NCBI RefSeq assembly: GCF_000836725.1
Contig: NZ_JXTH01000017.1
Span: 1 to 44,027 of the forward strand
Origin: Anoxybacillus thermarum
Lineage (GTDB): Bacteria; Bacillota; Bacilli; Bacillales; Anoxybacillaceae
Direction: 5' to 3'
Length of the DNA: 44,027 bases
Positions 34,457 through 42,246 of this stretch are shown in pieces (positions within the stretch are counted from its first letter, which is position 1; each line of letters begins with the position of its first letter). A program made the position numbers and the translations under genes. The notes under the pieces are model-generated. The model saw only the letters and a program-made list of their open reading frames with translations. It searched no databases and had not been told where the DNA came from.

Positions 34457-34468
34457 GGGGGATGAACG

Positions 34469-34870
34469 ATGTTAGAGAACTGCCCAAAATGCGGAAGTTT
34501 GTTTGTGCGGACGCAATTTCGAGATGTATGCGAGGCGTGTTATAAAGAGGAAGAAAAATTGTTTGAAAAAGTGTATGCATTTATTCGAAAACGGGAAAAC
34601 CGAACAGCAACGATGCCGCAAGTCGTTGAAGCGACAGGTGTAGAAGAAGCGTTAATTGTTAAATGGATTAAAAAAGGACGCTTGCAGCTCGTCCATTTTC
34701 CTAACCTCGGTTATCCGTGCGAAAAGTGCGGAGCGACGATCCGCGAAGGGCGGCTATGTTCTAAGTGCATCGGCGGGATCCAAAAAGAAATCAAAAAAAT
34801 TCAAAAAGAAGAAGAACGGCAAAGACAAGCGAAGGGTCAAACGACATATTTTACAGAGAGAAACGACTAA
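34469..34870 (+). CDS. yvyF: YvyF flagellar operon protein
   Basis: The 133-residue protein has two zinc-binding Cys clusters: CPKCGS...CEACY at the start and CEKCGATIREGRLCSKC near residues 90-106. Between them is a MerR/Xis-like winged helix (MPQVVEATGVEEALIVKWIKKGRL), and a Lys/Glu/Gln-rich tail follows. It matches the flagellar operon protein YvyF upstream of flgM in B. subtilis; its role (possibly regulation of SigD-dependent genes) is not firmly known. It starts 12 bases after the YaaR-like gene. Confidence 0.88.
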   Translation: MLENCPKCGSLFVRTQFRDVCEACYKEEEKLFEKVYAFIRKRENRTATMPQVVEATGVEEALIVKWIKKGRLQLVHFPNLGYPCEKCGATIREGRLCSKCIGGIQKEIKKIQKEEERQRQAKGQTTYFTERND

Positions 34871-34894
34871 ACATTTTTTTCTTTTCGCCGATAA
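34868..34894 (+). promoter_or_regulatory. SigD promoter of flgM operon
   Basis: TAAA (34868-34871), 15 bases, GCCGATAA (34887-34894): near-perfect SigD consensus. It overlaps the yvyF stop and makes flgM autoregulated through SigD, as in B. subtilis. Confidence 0.88.
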
Positions 34895-34941
34895 TAATTA
34901 TAAGGAGAGAAGAACGGGGAAAGCGAGGTGGAGGTGGGATG

Positions 34942-35199
34942 ATGAAAATTAATCGTATTCAGCCGATGAGCGTCAATCCGTATGAACGGACGTCGCGCGT
35001 TGAAAAGCCGACAAAAGCGGCGAAAAAAACAGATCAAGTGGAAATTTCAAACGCGGCAAAAGAATTGCAAGAAGCGGCGAAATTTTCTTCAGAGCGGTTA
35101 GAAAAAGTGGAACGGTTAAAAGCAGAAGTGCAAGCAGGCACGTATGCGATCGATGCGCGTGCCATTGCGGAAAGCGTATTGCGCTATTATAAACGATGA
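34942..35199 (+). CDS. flgM: FlgM anti-sigma factor
   Basis: The 85-residue protein matches FlgM: a flexible N-terminal part (KINRIQPMSVNPYERT) and C-terminal SigD-binding helices (VEISNAAKELQEAAK, RLEKVERLKAEVQAG, IDARAIAESVLRYYKR). It binds and holds SigD until the hook is complete, then is exported or degraded. Of the tandem ATGs at 34939 and 34942, the second is at the better distance from GGAGG. Confidence 0.93.
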   Translation: MKINRIQPMSVNPYERTSRVEKPTKAAKKTDQVEISNAAKELQEAAKFSSERLEKVERLKAEVQAGTYAIDARAIAESVLRYYKR

Positions 35200-35207
35200 C
35201 GGGGCGA

Positions 35208-35666
35208 ATGAATATGATCGATCTTATGAAAAAGTTGCTGGCATTTCACCGCGGGTTGCTGCAGCTGGCAGAACAAAAAACAGAAGCGATTAAAAAAAAC
35301 GACATTCATGCGTTACAACAAATGATGGCGAAAGAACAAAAATATGTCATGGCCATTCGCCAGCTCGAGAGCGAACGAATGAGCCTTTTTTCACATCTAC
35401 CTAAAGAAGAGCGGACGGTTCGTCGTTATGCGGAACAGTTGGAAGAAACGGAACGTACAAAGCTGCTCGACTTAGCAAGCGATTTAAGCGAAACAATCGC
35501 ACGGCTGAAAGAGCAAAACGAGCTCAATATGCAACTATTGCAACAGTCGCTTCAGTTTATTCATTTTACCCTTGATCTTATGATACCGAACGAACAAGAT
35601 GTGACGTATGACCCGAAGAGAACGGATGAATTGCCGCCGCGGTCGTCGTTTGAAGCAAAAACGTAA
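35208..35666 (+). CDS. flgN: FlgN chaperone for FlgK/FlgL
   Basis: The 152-residue all-helical protein has the FlgN pattern (LLAFHRGLLQLAEQKTEAI, residues 8-26; LQQMMAKEQKYVMAIRQLE). It escorts the hook-junction proteins FlgK and FlgL, whose genes follow. Start is ambiguous: ATG 35196 overlaps the flgM stop (ATGA) without a site, while ATG 35208 and 35214 follow GGGG. The gene is in the flgM operon. Confidence 0.88.
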   Translation: MNMIDLMKKLLAFHRGLLQLAEQKTEAIKKNDIHALQQMMAKEQKYVMAIRQLESERMSLFSHLPKEERTVRRYAEQLEETERTKLLDLASDLSETIARLKEQNELNMQLLQQSLQFIHFTLDLMIPNEQDVTYDPKRTDELPPRSSFEAKT

Positions 35667-35678
35667 GGGGGTTTTTTT

Positions 35679-37220
35679 GTGCTTTCAACATTTCATGGAT
35701 TAGAAACGGTACGGCGAGGAATGACTGCTCAACAACAAGCGCTATATGTGACCGGTCATAATATCGCAAACGCCAGCACACCGGGTTACTCGCGCCAACG
35801 TGTAAACTTTGAACAAACGCCGCCATATCCGTTTGCGTCGAAAAACCGTCCTGTCATGCCAGGGCAAATGGGCACAGGTGTGGAAGGTGGCACAGTGCAG
35901 CGGATGCGGGAAGAGTTTTTAGATGTGCAATATCGTGGCGAGAATATGAAATACGGCTATTGGAATACGCGTGCAGAAGCGTTGTATAAAATGGAAGAAA
36001 TTATGAACGAACCGTCAGACGAAGGGCTTGCGAAGACGCTGGATCGTTTTTGGCAGTCGCTTCAAGATTTAGCCGTCAATCCTTCAAATTCAGGTGCCCG
36101 TTCGGTTGTTCGCCAGCGTGGCATGGCGGTAGCCGAAACGTTTCATTATTTGTCAAGCTCTTTAAAATCGATTCGCGACGATATAAAAAATGAGTTGGAT
36201 GTAACGGTAAAGGCAGTCAATTCATTAGCGCGCCAGTTAAACGATTTAAACAAACAAATTAGCGAAGTTGAAGTGCACGGCTACTTGCCGAACGATTTAT
36301 ATGATGAACGAAATCGGCTGTTAGATGAATTGTCGCAATATGTGAATATTAAAGTGACCCCTGTGCCAAGCGGCGGAAGTTCCTTAAAAATTGCGGAAGG
36401 ACGTTTTACAGTAGAGATAGTGGATCGAACAGGCAGCACAGTTATCGGCACTCTTGTTGATGGGCGACTTGGGAAAGTCAATGAATTTCAAGTGACATAC
36501 GAAGATCATGTAGCTAAAACGGGTCCGATCGTTGGCTTTTCTCTTGGCGATGCATCATTTTCAACATTTGAACGCTTAAAAGAAAATGGAAAAGTAGGAG
36601 CTCTTCTTTATTCTTATGGTTATAGCGAAGACGGAGGTACAACGACGAAAGGATTATATCCCGAAATGCTAGAGGATTTAAATGCCATGGCAAAGGCGTT
36701 TGCTGATCAGTTTAATACGGTGCATTCTAGTGGATGGAGCGTGACAGAAATAAAAAGCAATGCTGCTTCCCGATCGACTAAGCCGTTTTTCACTTACGAT
36801 GCAACCGATCCAGCTGGAACGTTAGATATTGCACAAGCCATTAAAGATTCGCTTGACAATATTGCCGCATCAGCATTAGGACAAATTGGTGACGGAAGCA
36901 ATGCGCAAGCGTTAGCCGAAGTAAAAAACGGAACGATGAATATCGCAGGAAATACGACAACGATCCAAAACTTTTACGAAAGCTTAATCGGTCAAATGGC
37001 AGTCAATGCCCAAGAAGCGAAACGGTTATCGCAAAATAGCGAAACGCTTCGCCAGTCAGTTGACGAACGGCGCATGGCGGTCAGCTCCGTATCGCTCGAT
37101 GAAGAAATGATGAACATGATGAAATTCCAGCATGCTTATAACGCCTCCGCGCGCATGATTACAATGATCGACCAAATGTTGGACAAAATCATTAATAACA
37201 TGGGACTTGTCGGAAGGTAG
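35679..37220 (+). CDS. flgK: FlgK, hook-filament junction protein 1
   Basis: The 513-residue protein has the flagellar rod/hook N-terminal motif (GHNIANASTPGYSRQRV), the HAP1 body (EIMNEPSDEGLAKTLDRFWQ) and the C-terminal motif (VSLDEEMMNMMKFQHAYNAS). GTG 35679 lies 8 bases after AAGGGGG. It forms the joint between hook and filament, with FlgL. Confidence 0.96.
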   Translation: MLSTFHGLETVRRGMTAQQQALYVTGHNIANASTPGYSRQRVNFEQTPPYPFASKNRPVMPGQMGTGVEGGTVQRMREEFLDVQYRGENMKYGYWNTRAEALYKMEEIMNEPSDEGLAKTLDRFWQSLQDLAVNPSNSGARSVVRQRGMAVAETFHYLSSSLKSIRDDIKNELDVTVKAVNSLARQLNDLNKQISEVEVHGYLPNDLYDERNRLLDELSQYVNIKVTPVPSGGSSLKIAEGRFTVEIVDRTGSTVIGTLVDGRLGKVNEFQVTYEDHVAKTGPIVGFSLGDASFSTFERLKENGKVGALLYSYGYSEDGGTTTKGLYPEMLEDLNAMAKAFADQFNTVHSSGWSVTEIKSNAASRSTKPFFTYDATDPAGTLDIAQAIKDSLDNIAASALGQIGDGSNAQALAEVKNGTMNIAGNTTTIQNFYESLIGQMAVNAQEAKRLSQNSETLRQSVDERRMAVSSVSLDEEMMNMMKFQHAYNASARMITMIDQMLDKIINNMGLVGR

Positions 37221-37231
37221 GTGAGTAACAT

Positions 37232-38104
37232 ATGCGCGTCACGCAAATGATGCTAGCGAACAATACGCTGCGCAACGTCAGCAAAAGCTACGATAAGCTC
37301 GGCACGTATCAGCAACAGCTAGCGACAGGAAAAAAAATTCACCGCCCGTCAGAAGATCCTGTTGTGGCGATGAAAGGAATGCACTACCGCACGAGCTTAA
37401 CGGAAATTGAACAATTTCAGCGCAATTTATCAGAAGCGTATACGTGGATGGAAAACTCGGAGTCGGCGTTAAGTCATACAACGAGCGTCTTGCAGCGCGC
37501 CCGCGAGCTCGTTGTGCAAGCGAAAAACGGCACGCTTGGTCCAGAAGATCGTCAAGCGATCGCACGAGAAATTGAGCAGTTGAAAAAAGACTTAGTACAA
37601 GTCGCCAACACAAAAGTAGCAGGCAAATACATTTTTAACGGCACAAAAATCGAACAAGCGCCTGTGACAGATGGCGCGCCGCCGACTGTGTCGAACAACA
37701 ACGACGATTTTATGGTTGAAGTGGCAAAAGGGGTAAAGTTAAAAATTAACGTTACGCCTAATAATGTATTTAAACAACAATTGTTCGATACGTTGCAGGA
37801 AATTGAAGATGAATTAGCGAATCCGTCAGGAAATTTAGATGGCTTGCTTTCTCAACTAGACGGGCATATGAACGACGTACTTGCCGAACGGGCAGAGTTA
37901 GGGGCGCGCGTGAACCGTTTAGAGCTTGTTGAACAGCGCCTATCTGAACAACAACTGATCGCCAAACGAATGATTTCCGATAATGAAGATGCAGATATTG
38001 AAAAAATTATTACGGAATTAAAGTCGCAAGAAAGCGTGCATCGGGCAGCGCTCTCTGTCGGGGCGCGCATCATTCAGCCAACGCTCGTCGATTTCTTGCG
38101 TTAA
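37232..38104 (+). CDS. flgL: FlgL, hook-filament junction protein 3
   Basis: The 290-residue protein has the flagellin-like ends: N-terminal RVTQMMLANNTLRNVSKS with the LATGKKIHRPSEDP word, and C-terminal helices (ELKSQESVHRAALSVGARI). It is the second junction protein between FlgK and filament. It starts 11 bases after flgK. Length is normal. Confidence 0.95.
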   Translation: MRVTQMMLANNTLRNVSKSYDKLGTYQQQLATGKKIHRPSEDPVVAMKGMHYRTSLTEIEQFQRNLSEAYTWMENSESALSHTTSVLQRARELVVQAKNGTLGPEDRQAIAREIEQLKKDLVQVANTKVAGKYIFNGTKIEQAPVTDGAPPTVSNNNDDFMVEVAKGVKLKINVTPNNVFKQQLFDTLQEIEDELANPSGNLDGLLSQLDGHMNDVLAERAELGARVNRLELVEQRLSEQQLIAKRMISDNEDADIEKIITELKSQESVHRAALSVGARIIQPTLVDFLR

Positions 38105-38118
38105 GGGGATGATGAACG

Positions 38119-38673
38119 ATGAAAATCCCGCAGCTGACGATGCAAGCAACATTTCCTCAGCTATCTATTACAGTTGAACGCGGGTATATGCATATGCGCC
38201 AACAACAAGCGGATATGTCCATTAAGCAGCCGCAACCGCAATTGGAAATGAAAACGACACCTCCGCGCGTAACGATCGATCAAACGGAAGCGCGCGCGGA
38301 TGTCGATTTAAAACATATTTTTCGCCGCATTGAAGAAGCCGCGCAAGAAGGGTATGCGAGCTGGTTATCATATTTAGAAACGACAGCGATGCAAGGCGAT
38401 GAGTTAATGCGCATTGAACAAGGCGGCGACGTGCTTGCGATGCAAGCGCAAGCGAACAGCGAGCGCCCGCCTTTCGACTATAACGTCGGGCTAGTTCCAC
38501 GCCCATTTAGCGTAAAAATCGGCTTTGAACAAGGGCGCATCGAGATGAATTGGCAAACGTCAGGAGCGCGCATTCATATCGAACCGCGTCCTGTACAAAT
38601 CGACTATAAACCGAACGTCGTGCATATCGATTTAGCACGTCATAACAATTTGCGCATCGATGTGAGCGTATAA
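38119..38673 (+). CDS. yviE: YviE-like protein (DUF6470)
   Basis: The 184-residue protein begins MKIPQLTMQATFPQLS and has strand repeats of the type 'xLxIxxxxPxVxID' at both ends (VTIDQTEARADV; RPVQIDYKPNVVHIDL). A helical centre lies between. Its place between flgL and fliW matches B. subtilis yviE. Function is unknown. It follows flgL by 14 bases in the same operon. Confidence 0.9.
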   Translation: MKIPQLTMQATFPQLSITVERGYMHMRQQQADMSIKQPQPQLEMKTTPPRVTIDQTEARADVDLKHIFRRIEEAAQEGYASWLSYLETTAMQGDELMRIEQGGDVLAMQAQANSERPPFDYNVGLVPRPFSVKIGFEQGRIEMNWQTSGARIHIEPRPVQIDYKPNVVHIDLARHNNLRIDVSV

Positions 38674-38686
38674 ATGAGGGATGAAC

Positions 38687-39124
38687 ATGAACATCGAAAC
38701 GAAATACCACGGAACGATTGAGCTGTCTGACATGGCAATCGTTTCATTTGAAAACGGGCTGCCGGGTTTTGAACATGAAAAGCAGTTTGCTTTGTTGCCG
38801 ATCCATGACTCGCCTTTTACGATTTTACAGTCGGTAAAAAATAAAGACGTTGCTTTCGTCATGATCGAGCCGTTTTCGTATTTTCCGATGTACGAGATCG
38901 AACTAGACGATGCCACATGCGACGTACTGAAAATAAAAGAAGAGAACGACGTGGCGCTCTACGTCATTTTAACGGTCGCCGAGCCATTTACAAATACGAC
39001 CGCGAACTTACAAGCTCCCGTCGTCATTAACGTCCACGAAAGAATCGGCAAGCAAGTTATTTTAACAAATACACCGTATAAAACGAAACATCGCTTGTTT
39101 CCAGAAACGGTTGAAGCGAAGTAA
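38687..39124 (+). CDS. fliW: FliW, flagellin-binding assembly factor and CsrA antagonist
   Basis: The 145-residue beta-barrel protein has FliW words [33 protein letters not shown] and [14 protein letters not shown]. FliW binds free flagellin or CsrA. When flagellin is exported, released FliW inhibits CsrA and flagellin translation resumes. ATG 38687 fits the GAGGG site; ATG 38681 is too close to it. csrA follows at 13 bases. Confidence 0.95.
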   Translation: MNIETKYHGTIELSDMAIVSFENGLPGFEHEKQFALLPIHDSPFTILQSVKNKDVAFVMIEPFSYFPMYEIELDDATCDVLKIKEENDVALYVILTVAEPFTNTTANLQAPVVINVHERIGKQVILTNTPYKTKHRLFPETVEAK

Positions 39125-39137
39125 GGAGGCGGGAACG

Positions 39138-39386
39138 ATGCTTGTATTAACGCGTAAACTAAAAGAAGCGATTCAAATCGGCGATGATATCGAAGTCGTC
39201 GTGCTCGCCATCGATGGCGAGCAAGTGAAGCTCGGCATTCGCGCACCGAAACATATTGATGTGCATCGAAAAGAAATATATCTCGCCATCCAACAAGAAA
39301 ACAACGCAGCATCGCTCGCCTCTATGACTTCTCTTCAACAGCTATCGCATCAATTAAAGAAAGGAGGGGAAGAAAATGAGCGTTAG
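39138..39386 (+). CDS. csrA: CsrA translational repressor
   Basis: The 82-residue protein starts [20 protein letters not shown] and has the RNA-binding strand with [22 protein letters not shown] 39138 follows AAGGAGGCGGG. In the family it binds GGA motifs in the flagellin leader and blocks translation; matching sites are seen before flagellin 2. The tail (residues 62-82) is Gln/Lys-rich, slightly longer than minimal CsrA. Its end overlaps a small ORF by 11 bases. Confidence 0.95.
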   Translation: MLVLTRKLKEAIQIGDDIEVVVLAIDGEQVKLGIRAPKHIDVHRKEIYLAIQQENNAASLASMTSLQQLSHQLKKGGEENER

Positions 39387-39561
39387 CATCGGCGGCGTTC
39401 ACGTTCCCGGAGTGATCGCGCGCATCGTCCAAGACAACAAGCAAATGGCTGAGCAAGCATTAAACGAAATCATTAACAAACATAAAGACGACCCAGCGCG
39501 CATCGTTAAAGAAATCCAGCAGCCATCACCGTTTTCACAATTTCTTGACATTAAAGTATAA
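39376..39561 (+). CDS. Small protein of unknown function overlapping csrA
   Basis: The 61-residue ORF starts at ATG 39376, inside the csrA 3' end, with AAAGGAGGGG at good distance. The product [20 protein letters not shown]... has a hydrophobic start, a central charged helix ([17 protein letters not shown]) and an ending [12 protein letters not shown]. No signal peptide. It is placed exactly between csrA and flagellin 2. I do not recognise it; coupling suggests a link with the CsrA-FliW-flagellin circuit or with flagellin export. Confidence 0.7.
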   Translation: MSVSIGGVHVPGVIARIVQDNKQMAEQALNEIINKHKDDPARIVKEIQQPSPFSQFLDIKV

Positions 39562-39580
39562 AATTTTTTCATCACCCTAT

Positions 39581-39606
39581 TAAACTTTGAAAAAAACAAC
39601 CGATAA
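39581..39606 (+). promoter_or_regulatory. SigD promoter of flagellin 2
   Basis: TAAA (39581-39584), 14 bases, ACCGATAA (39599-39606): one -10 mismatch from SigD consensus. Gives a leader of about 90 bases. Confidence 0.88.
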
Positions 39607-39617
39607 TAAACGTGAGA

Positions 39618-39697
39618 GCAAGAAAGAAGGGCGGCCGACTTCATTCTTGCTGAACAAAACCACACGGACGTGGGAAAAACATATTCAAGGAGGAATA
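39618..39697 (+). promoter_or_regulatory. Structured leader of flagellin 2 with probable CsrA sites
   Basis: A long hairpin (GCAAGAA...TTCTTGC, 39618-39650) precedes a short one, CCAC-ACGGAC-GTGG (39660-39673), which shows GGA in its loop, the canonical CsrA site. A second GGA site is the ribosome site AAGGAGGA (39687-39694). Two such sites are known in the hag leader of B. subtilis. Binding here is inferred. Confidence 0.65.
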
Positions 39698-39701
39698 TAA
39701 A

Positions 39702-41257
39702 ATGAGAATTAACCACAACATCGCGGCGTTAAATACGCATCGTCAATTGACAGCTGGACAAAGCGCTGCAGCAAAAAACATGGAGAAATTGTCTTCAGGT
39801 CTTCGTATTAACAAAGCTGGCGATGACGCAGCAGGTTTGGCGATCTCTGAGAAAATGCGTGGACAAATTCGCGGGTTAGAAATGGCAGCGAAAAACTCAC
39901 AAGACGCGATTTCATTAATCCAAACAGCTGAAGGTGCATTGAACGAAACACATGCGATTCTTCAACGCATGCGCGAGTTAGCGGTGCAAGGTGCAAACGA
40001 CACGAATACAACAATTGACCGCGACCAAATTCAAAAAGAATTGAACCAGCTTATCTCAGAGATCGACCGTATTTCAACTACGACGCAATTTAACACAAAA
40101 AACTTGCTTGACGGTACTTTAACAGCAACGTTCCAAGTAGGAGCGAACAGTAATCAAATCATTAGCTTATCTATTGCGGACATGGATGCTACTGCGCTGA
40201 CTGTCGATGCAGGAAACATTTCTGTCGGAAGCAACTCTTTAGCTAGTGCGTCGATTGCTAAAATTGATGCTGCGATTAATGCAGTATCGCAAGAGCGCTC
40301 TAAGCTTGGTGCGTTGCAAAATCGCTTAGAGTACACAATTAACAACTTATCTACTTCTGCAGAAAACTTAACAGCAGCTGAGTCTCGTATTCGCGACGTA
40401 GATTATGCTTTAGCCGCATAAGCGGTGACAAGCACAGTCGTCCTAACTGGAAACGGTTAGGAGTATGACCGGGTGAATTGCTGGAAACCCCTTAGAGCCT
40501 TTGACGCCACAACGAAGCTGGAAACGGCAAGCGTGATGGCTTGAAAAGTCAAAGGATTGGGCAACCGAGCAGCCAAGCTCCTGTGACGAAAGTCTGGAGA
40601 AGGTTCAACGACTAGGGTACACCGCCTAAGGCGAGCGCTATGGCGATGAAACCCGTAGGTGAAGCGATGGTGAGAGACATCGTGAATCCGAAGTGCCCGG
40701 CCCCTAACAGGTAAAGCTGAGGGTGAAGATATAGTCTAGTCATTTGCGAAAGCAAATGTTCGCACGATGGCGAAAGAAATGATGGAGTTCACGAAGAACA
40801 ACATCCTCTCTCAAGCAGCACAAGCAATGTTGGCTCAATCCAATCAAATGCCACAAGGAGTTTTGCAGTTACTTCGGTAATTTGATTGGAAGGGCGTCTT
40901 AGCTGGAAACGGCTAAGAGGATAACTGGGTGAATTGCTGGGAAGCCCTAAAGCTTTCCTTGCCACAACGAAGCTGGAAACGGCAAGCGTGACGGCGTGAA
41001 AAAAGGAAAGATGCTACAATGGGCAATCAGCAGCCAAGCTCCTGTGAGGAAACTCTGGAGAAGGTTCAACGACTAGGACATACCACCTAAGGCGAGAGCT
41101 ATGGTGATGAAGTCCGTAGGGAAATTCCCGAAGTGCCCAGCCCTTCGCTAGCCAAACGGCTAGAAAGGTGAAGAGATAGTCTACACAACGATCGAAAGAC
41201 GTTGCGGCATGGCAAGCCAACCAACAACCACAAGGAGTATTACAATTGCTCCGCTAA
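39702..41257 (+). CDS. hag: Flagellin 2 (hag-like), interrupted by two group I introns
   Basis: Exons are 39702-40403, 40767-40835 and 41213-41257, giving 271 residues. Exon 1 encodes D0/D1 (RINHNIAALNTHRQL... to SRIRDVD). Exon 2 encodes MAKEMMEFTKNNILSQAAQ to MLA. Exon 3 encodes QANQQPQGVLQLLR and stop. The join ...RDVD-MAKEMM restores the standard flagellin C-terminus. Unspliced, the first intron ends translation after YALAA. If only the first intron is removed, the frame instead continues into QSNQMPQGVLQLLR and stops at 40880, also 271 residues. The protein is a compact flagellin without D2/D3. It has a SigD promoter and a CsrA-type leader, so it is probably the main filament protein. Confidence 0.9.
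40404..40766 (+). ncRNA. Group I intron 1 in flagellin 2 (363 nt)
   Basis: Core elements are present in order: P2 hairpin (CTAAC/GTTAG, 40443-40460), P (AATTGCTGGAAAC, from 40476), Q (AGCAGCCAAGCTCC, from 40568), R (GTTCAACGACTAGG, from 40603) and S (GAAGATATAGTCT, 40725-40737). A P9 hairpin with a GAAA loop (CATTTGC/GCAAATG) and a terminal G at 40766 close it. P1 forms from exon GAU plus intron U with AGUC (guide near 40434-40437), giving the required U-G pair at the 5' splice site. No endonuclease ORF is inside. An in-frame TAA (40419-40421) lies in the P1 loop. Probable subgroup IA2. Confidence 0.9.
40836..41212 (+). ncRNA. Group I intron 2 in flagellin 2 (377 nt), with coding 5' end
   Basis: The core closely matches intron 1: P2 (CTTAGC/GCTAAG), P (AATTGCTGGGAAGCC, from 40932), R (GTTCAACGACTAGG, 41064-41077), S (GAAGAGATAGTCT, 41170-41182) and a P9-like hairpin (CAACG/CGTTG). 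It ends with G at 41212. P1 pairs exon GCU plus intron C with GGGC, with U-G at the splice site. It is extended by an 11-bp perfect stem, TCCAATCAAAT with ATTTGATTGGA. The loop of P1 encodes an alternative flagellin C-terminus with stop TAA at 40878-40880. No ORF inside codes for an endonuclease. Confidence 0.88.
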
Positions 41258-41267
41258 TGAATCAAAA

Positions 41268-41298
41268 AGAGGCCTTAGGTTTGCTAAGGTCTCTTTTT
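41268..41298 (+). terminator. Terminator of flagellin 2
   Basis: AGAGGCCTTAG-GTTTG-CTAAGGTCTCT followed by TTTT. It ends next to the stop of the convergent endonuclease gene and may serve both strands. Confidence 0.88.
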
Positions 41299-42226
41299 AT
41301 GTGCTATGAATAGCGCATAGATGCACGACTTGACTGACTGTTAAACCTGTTGTTTCCCTACAAGCATGGATTTGTTCCATATGTTTTTTGGTTAGTTCAA
41401 TTTGATAAGGTTTGGCTGTTGTTTTATTTATTTTCAATACCGGGAATTTTTCTGCAAACAATTTTTTGTACGTATGTTCATTCGATAACTTGTTGTGTAA
41501 AACAGGAAGTTGTTCTAACATTGCGTGAATATCTTTAGTAGGTCGAGTGATATGGAGTACGTTTGGTAAATAGATAGTTGTCCGTTTTTTGGTAAATTCT
41601 TTTGAAATGGAAGGAATAGTGGTTTTCCGTTTCATACTTTCGTGCACATATGGTTTAACTAAGCGTATAAAATAAAAAATTTGCGGTTTATCGTAAAGAG
41701 TAAGTCTGTTTTGTTTGTCTAAAGAAAAGTTTAGGCTGTATTTTCGTCTTATTAGCTGAATTAATGTTTCGTTTTCAGCTTTTGTAAATCCATCTGTTGA
41801 TAAAATAACTTTTTTTACTTGATTATTTTCGATTTTTAAGTGTCCATCATCCTGATACCACCACGCTAAACAAATAGGTGTAAATGAATATGTTAAAAAT
41901 TCAAATGGAATGGTTTTGCGATCATTTGGATACCATAACTCTTTTAGTTGAAAGACCACTCTTGATTTAAACGATTGGGTATAATATTGCTCAGTAAAAC
42001 CGTTTTTGATGCGATTGTCTAGGATTTTTCGATATCTCGGTTTTGAAAGAGGAAGATATTTGTTTAATTGTTCGTAACAATAAAAACACCATGCTTTATC
42101 GCTAGCACAATGAGCGAAGCGAAATCGTGGATGGCGATTTTTTTCTATACTGATATTTGCATCCCCTAGTAACTTTCCACTAATCATGCTTAACGTCTCA
42201 ATAGATAACTGTTGAAGTATTTCCAT
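41297..42226 (-). CDS. Free-standing LAGLIDADG-type homing endonuclease
   Basis: The 309-residue basic protein has two diverged LAGLIDADG helices: SMISGKLLGDANIS (residues 13-26) and PICLAWWYQDDGHLK (near 117-131). The acidic residues of each active site are retained (GD and DDG). The second-domain words (LSTDGFTKAENETLIQLI) fit the LAGLIDADG_2 family often found in group I introns. The last 60 residues form a basic helix-rich tail. It lies outside both introns, on the opposite strand, 40 bases after flagellin 2. ATG 42226 follows GGGGAGG. It may cut intronless flagellin alleles and promote intron spread, which is inference. Confidence 0.85.
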   Translation of the reverse strand: MEILQQLSIETLSMISGKLLGDANISIEKNRHPRFRFAHCASDKAWCFYCYEQLNKYLPLSKPRYRKILDNRIKNGFTEQYYTQSFKSRVVFQLKELWYPNDRKTIPFEFLTYSFTPICLAWWYQDDGHLKIENNQVKKVILSTDGFTKAENETLIQLIRRKYSLNFSLDKQNRLTLYDKPQIFYFIRLVKPYVHESMKRKTTIPSISKEFTKKRTTIYLPNVLHITRPTKDIHAMLEQLPVLHNKLSNEHTYKKLFAEKFPVLKINKTTAKPYQIELTKKHMEQIHACRETTGLTVSQVVHLCAIHST

Positions 42227-42246
42227 GTGTTTTTTCCTCCCCTCTT

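Noticed and set aside
40767-40880. Exon 2 plus tail as a separate small gene starting at ATG 40767
   Set aside because: No ribosome site precedes it and its sequence is exactly the missing flagellin C-terminus.
40404-41212. Group II intron or IStron interpretation
   Set aside because: No domain V, no reverse transcriptase or transposase, and the P/Q/R/S set with terminal G fits group I only.
41014-41220. ORF on the minus strand inside intron 2
   Set aside because: It lies over the conserved group I core, has no ribosome site and no similarity; structure of the RNA explains the sequence.
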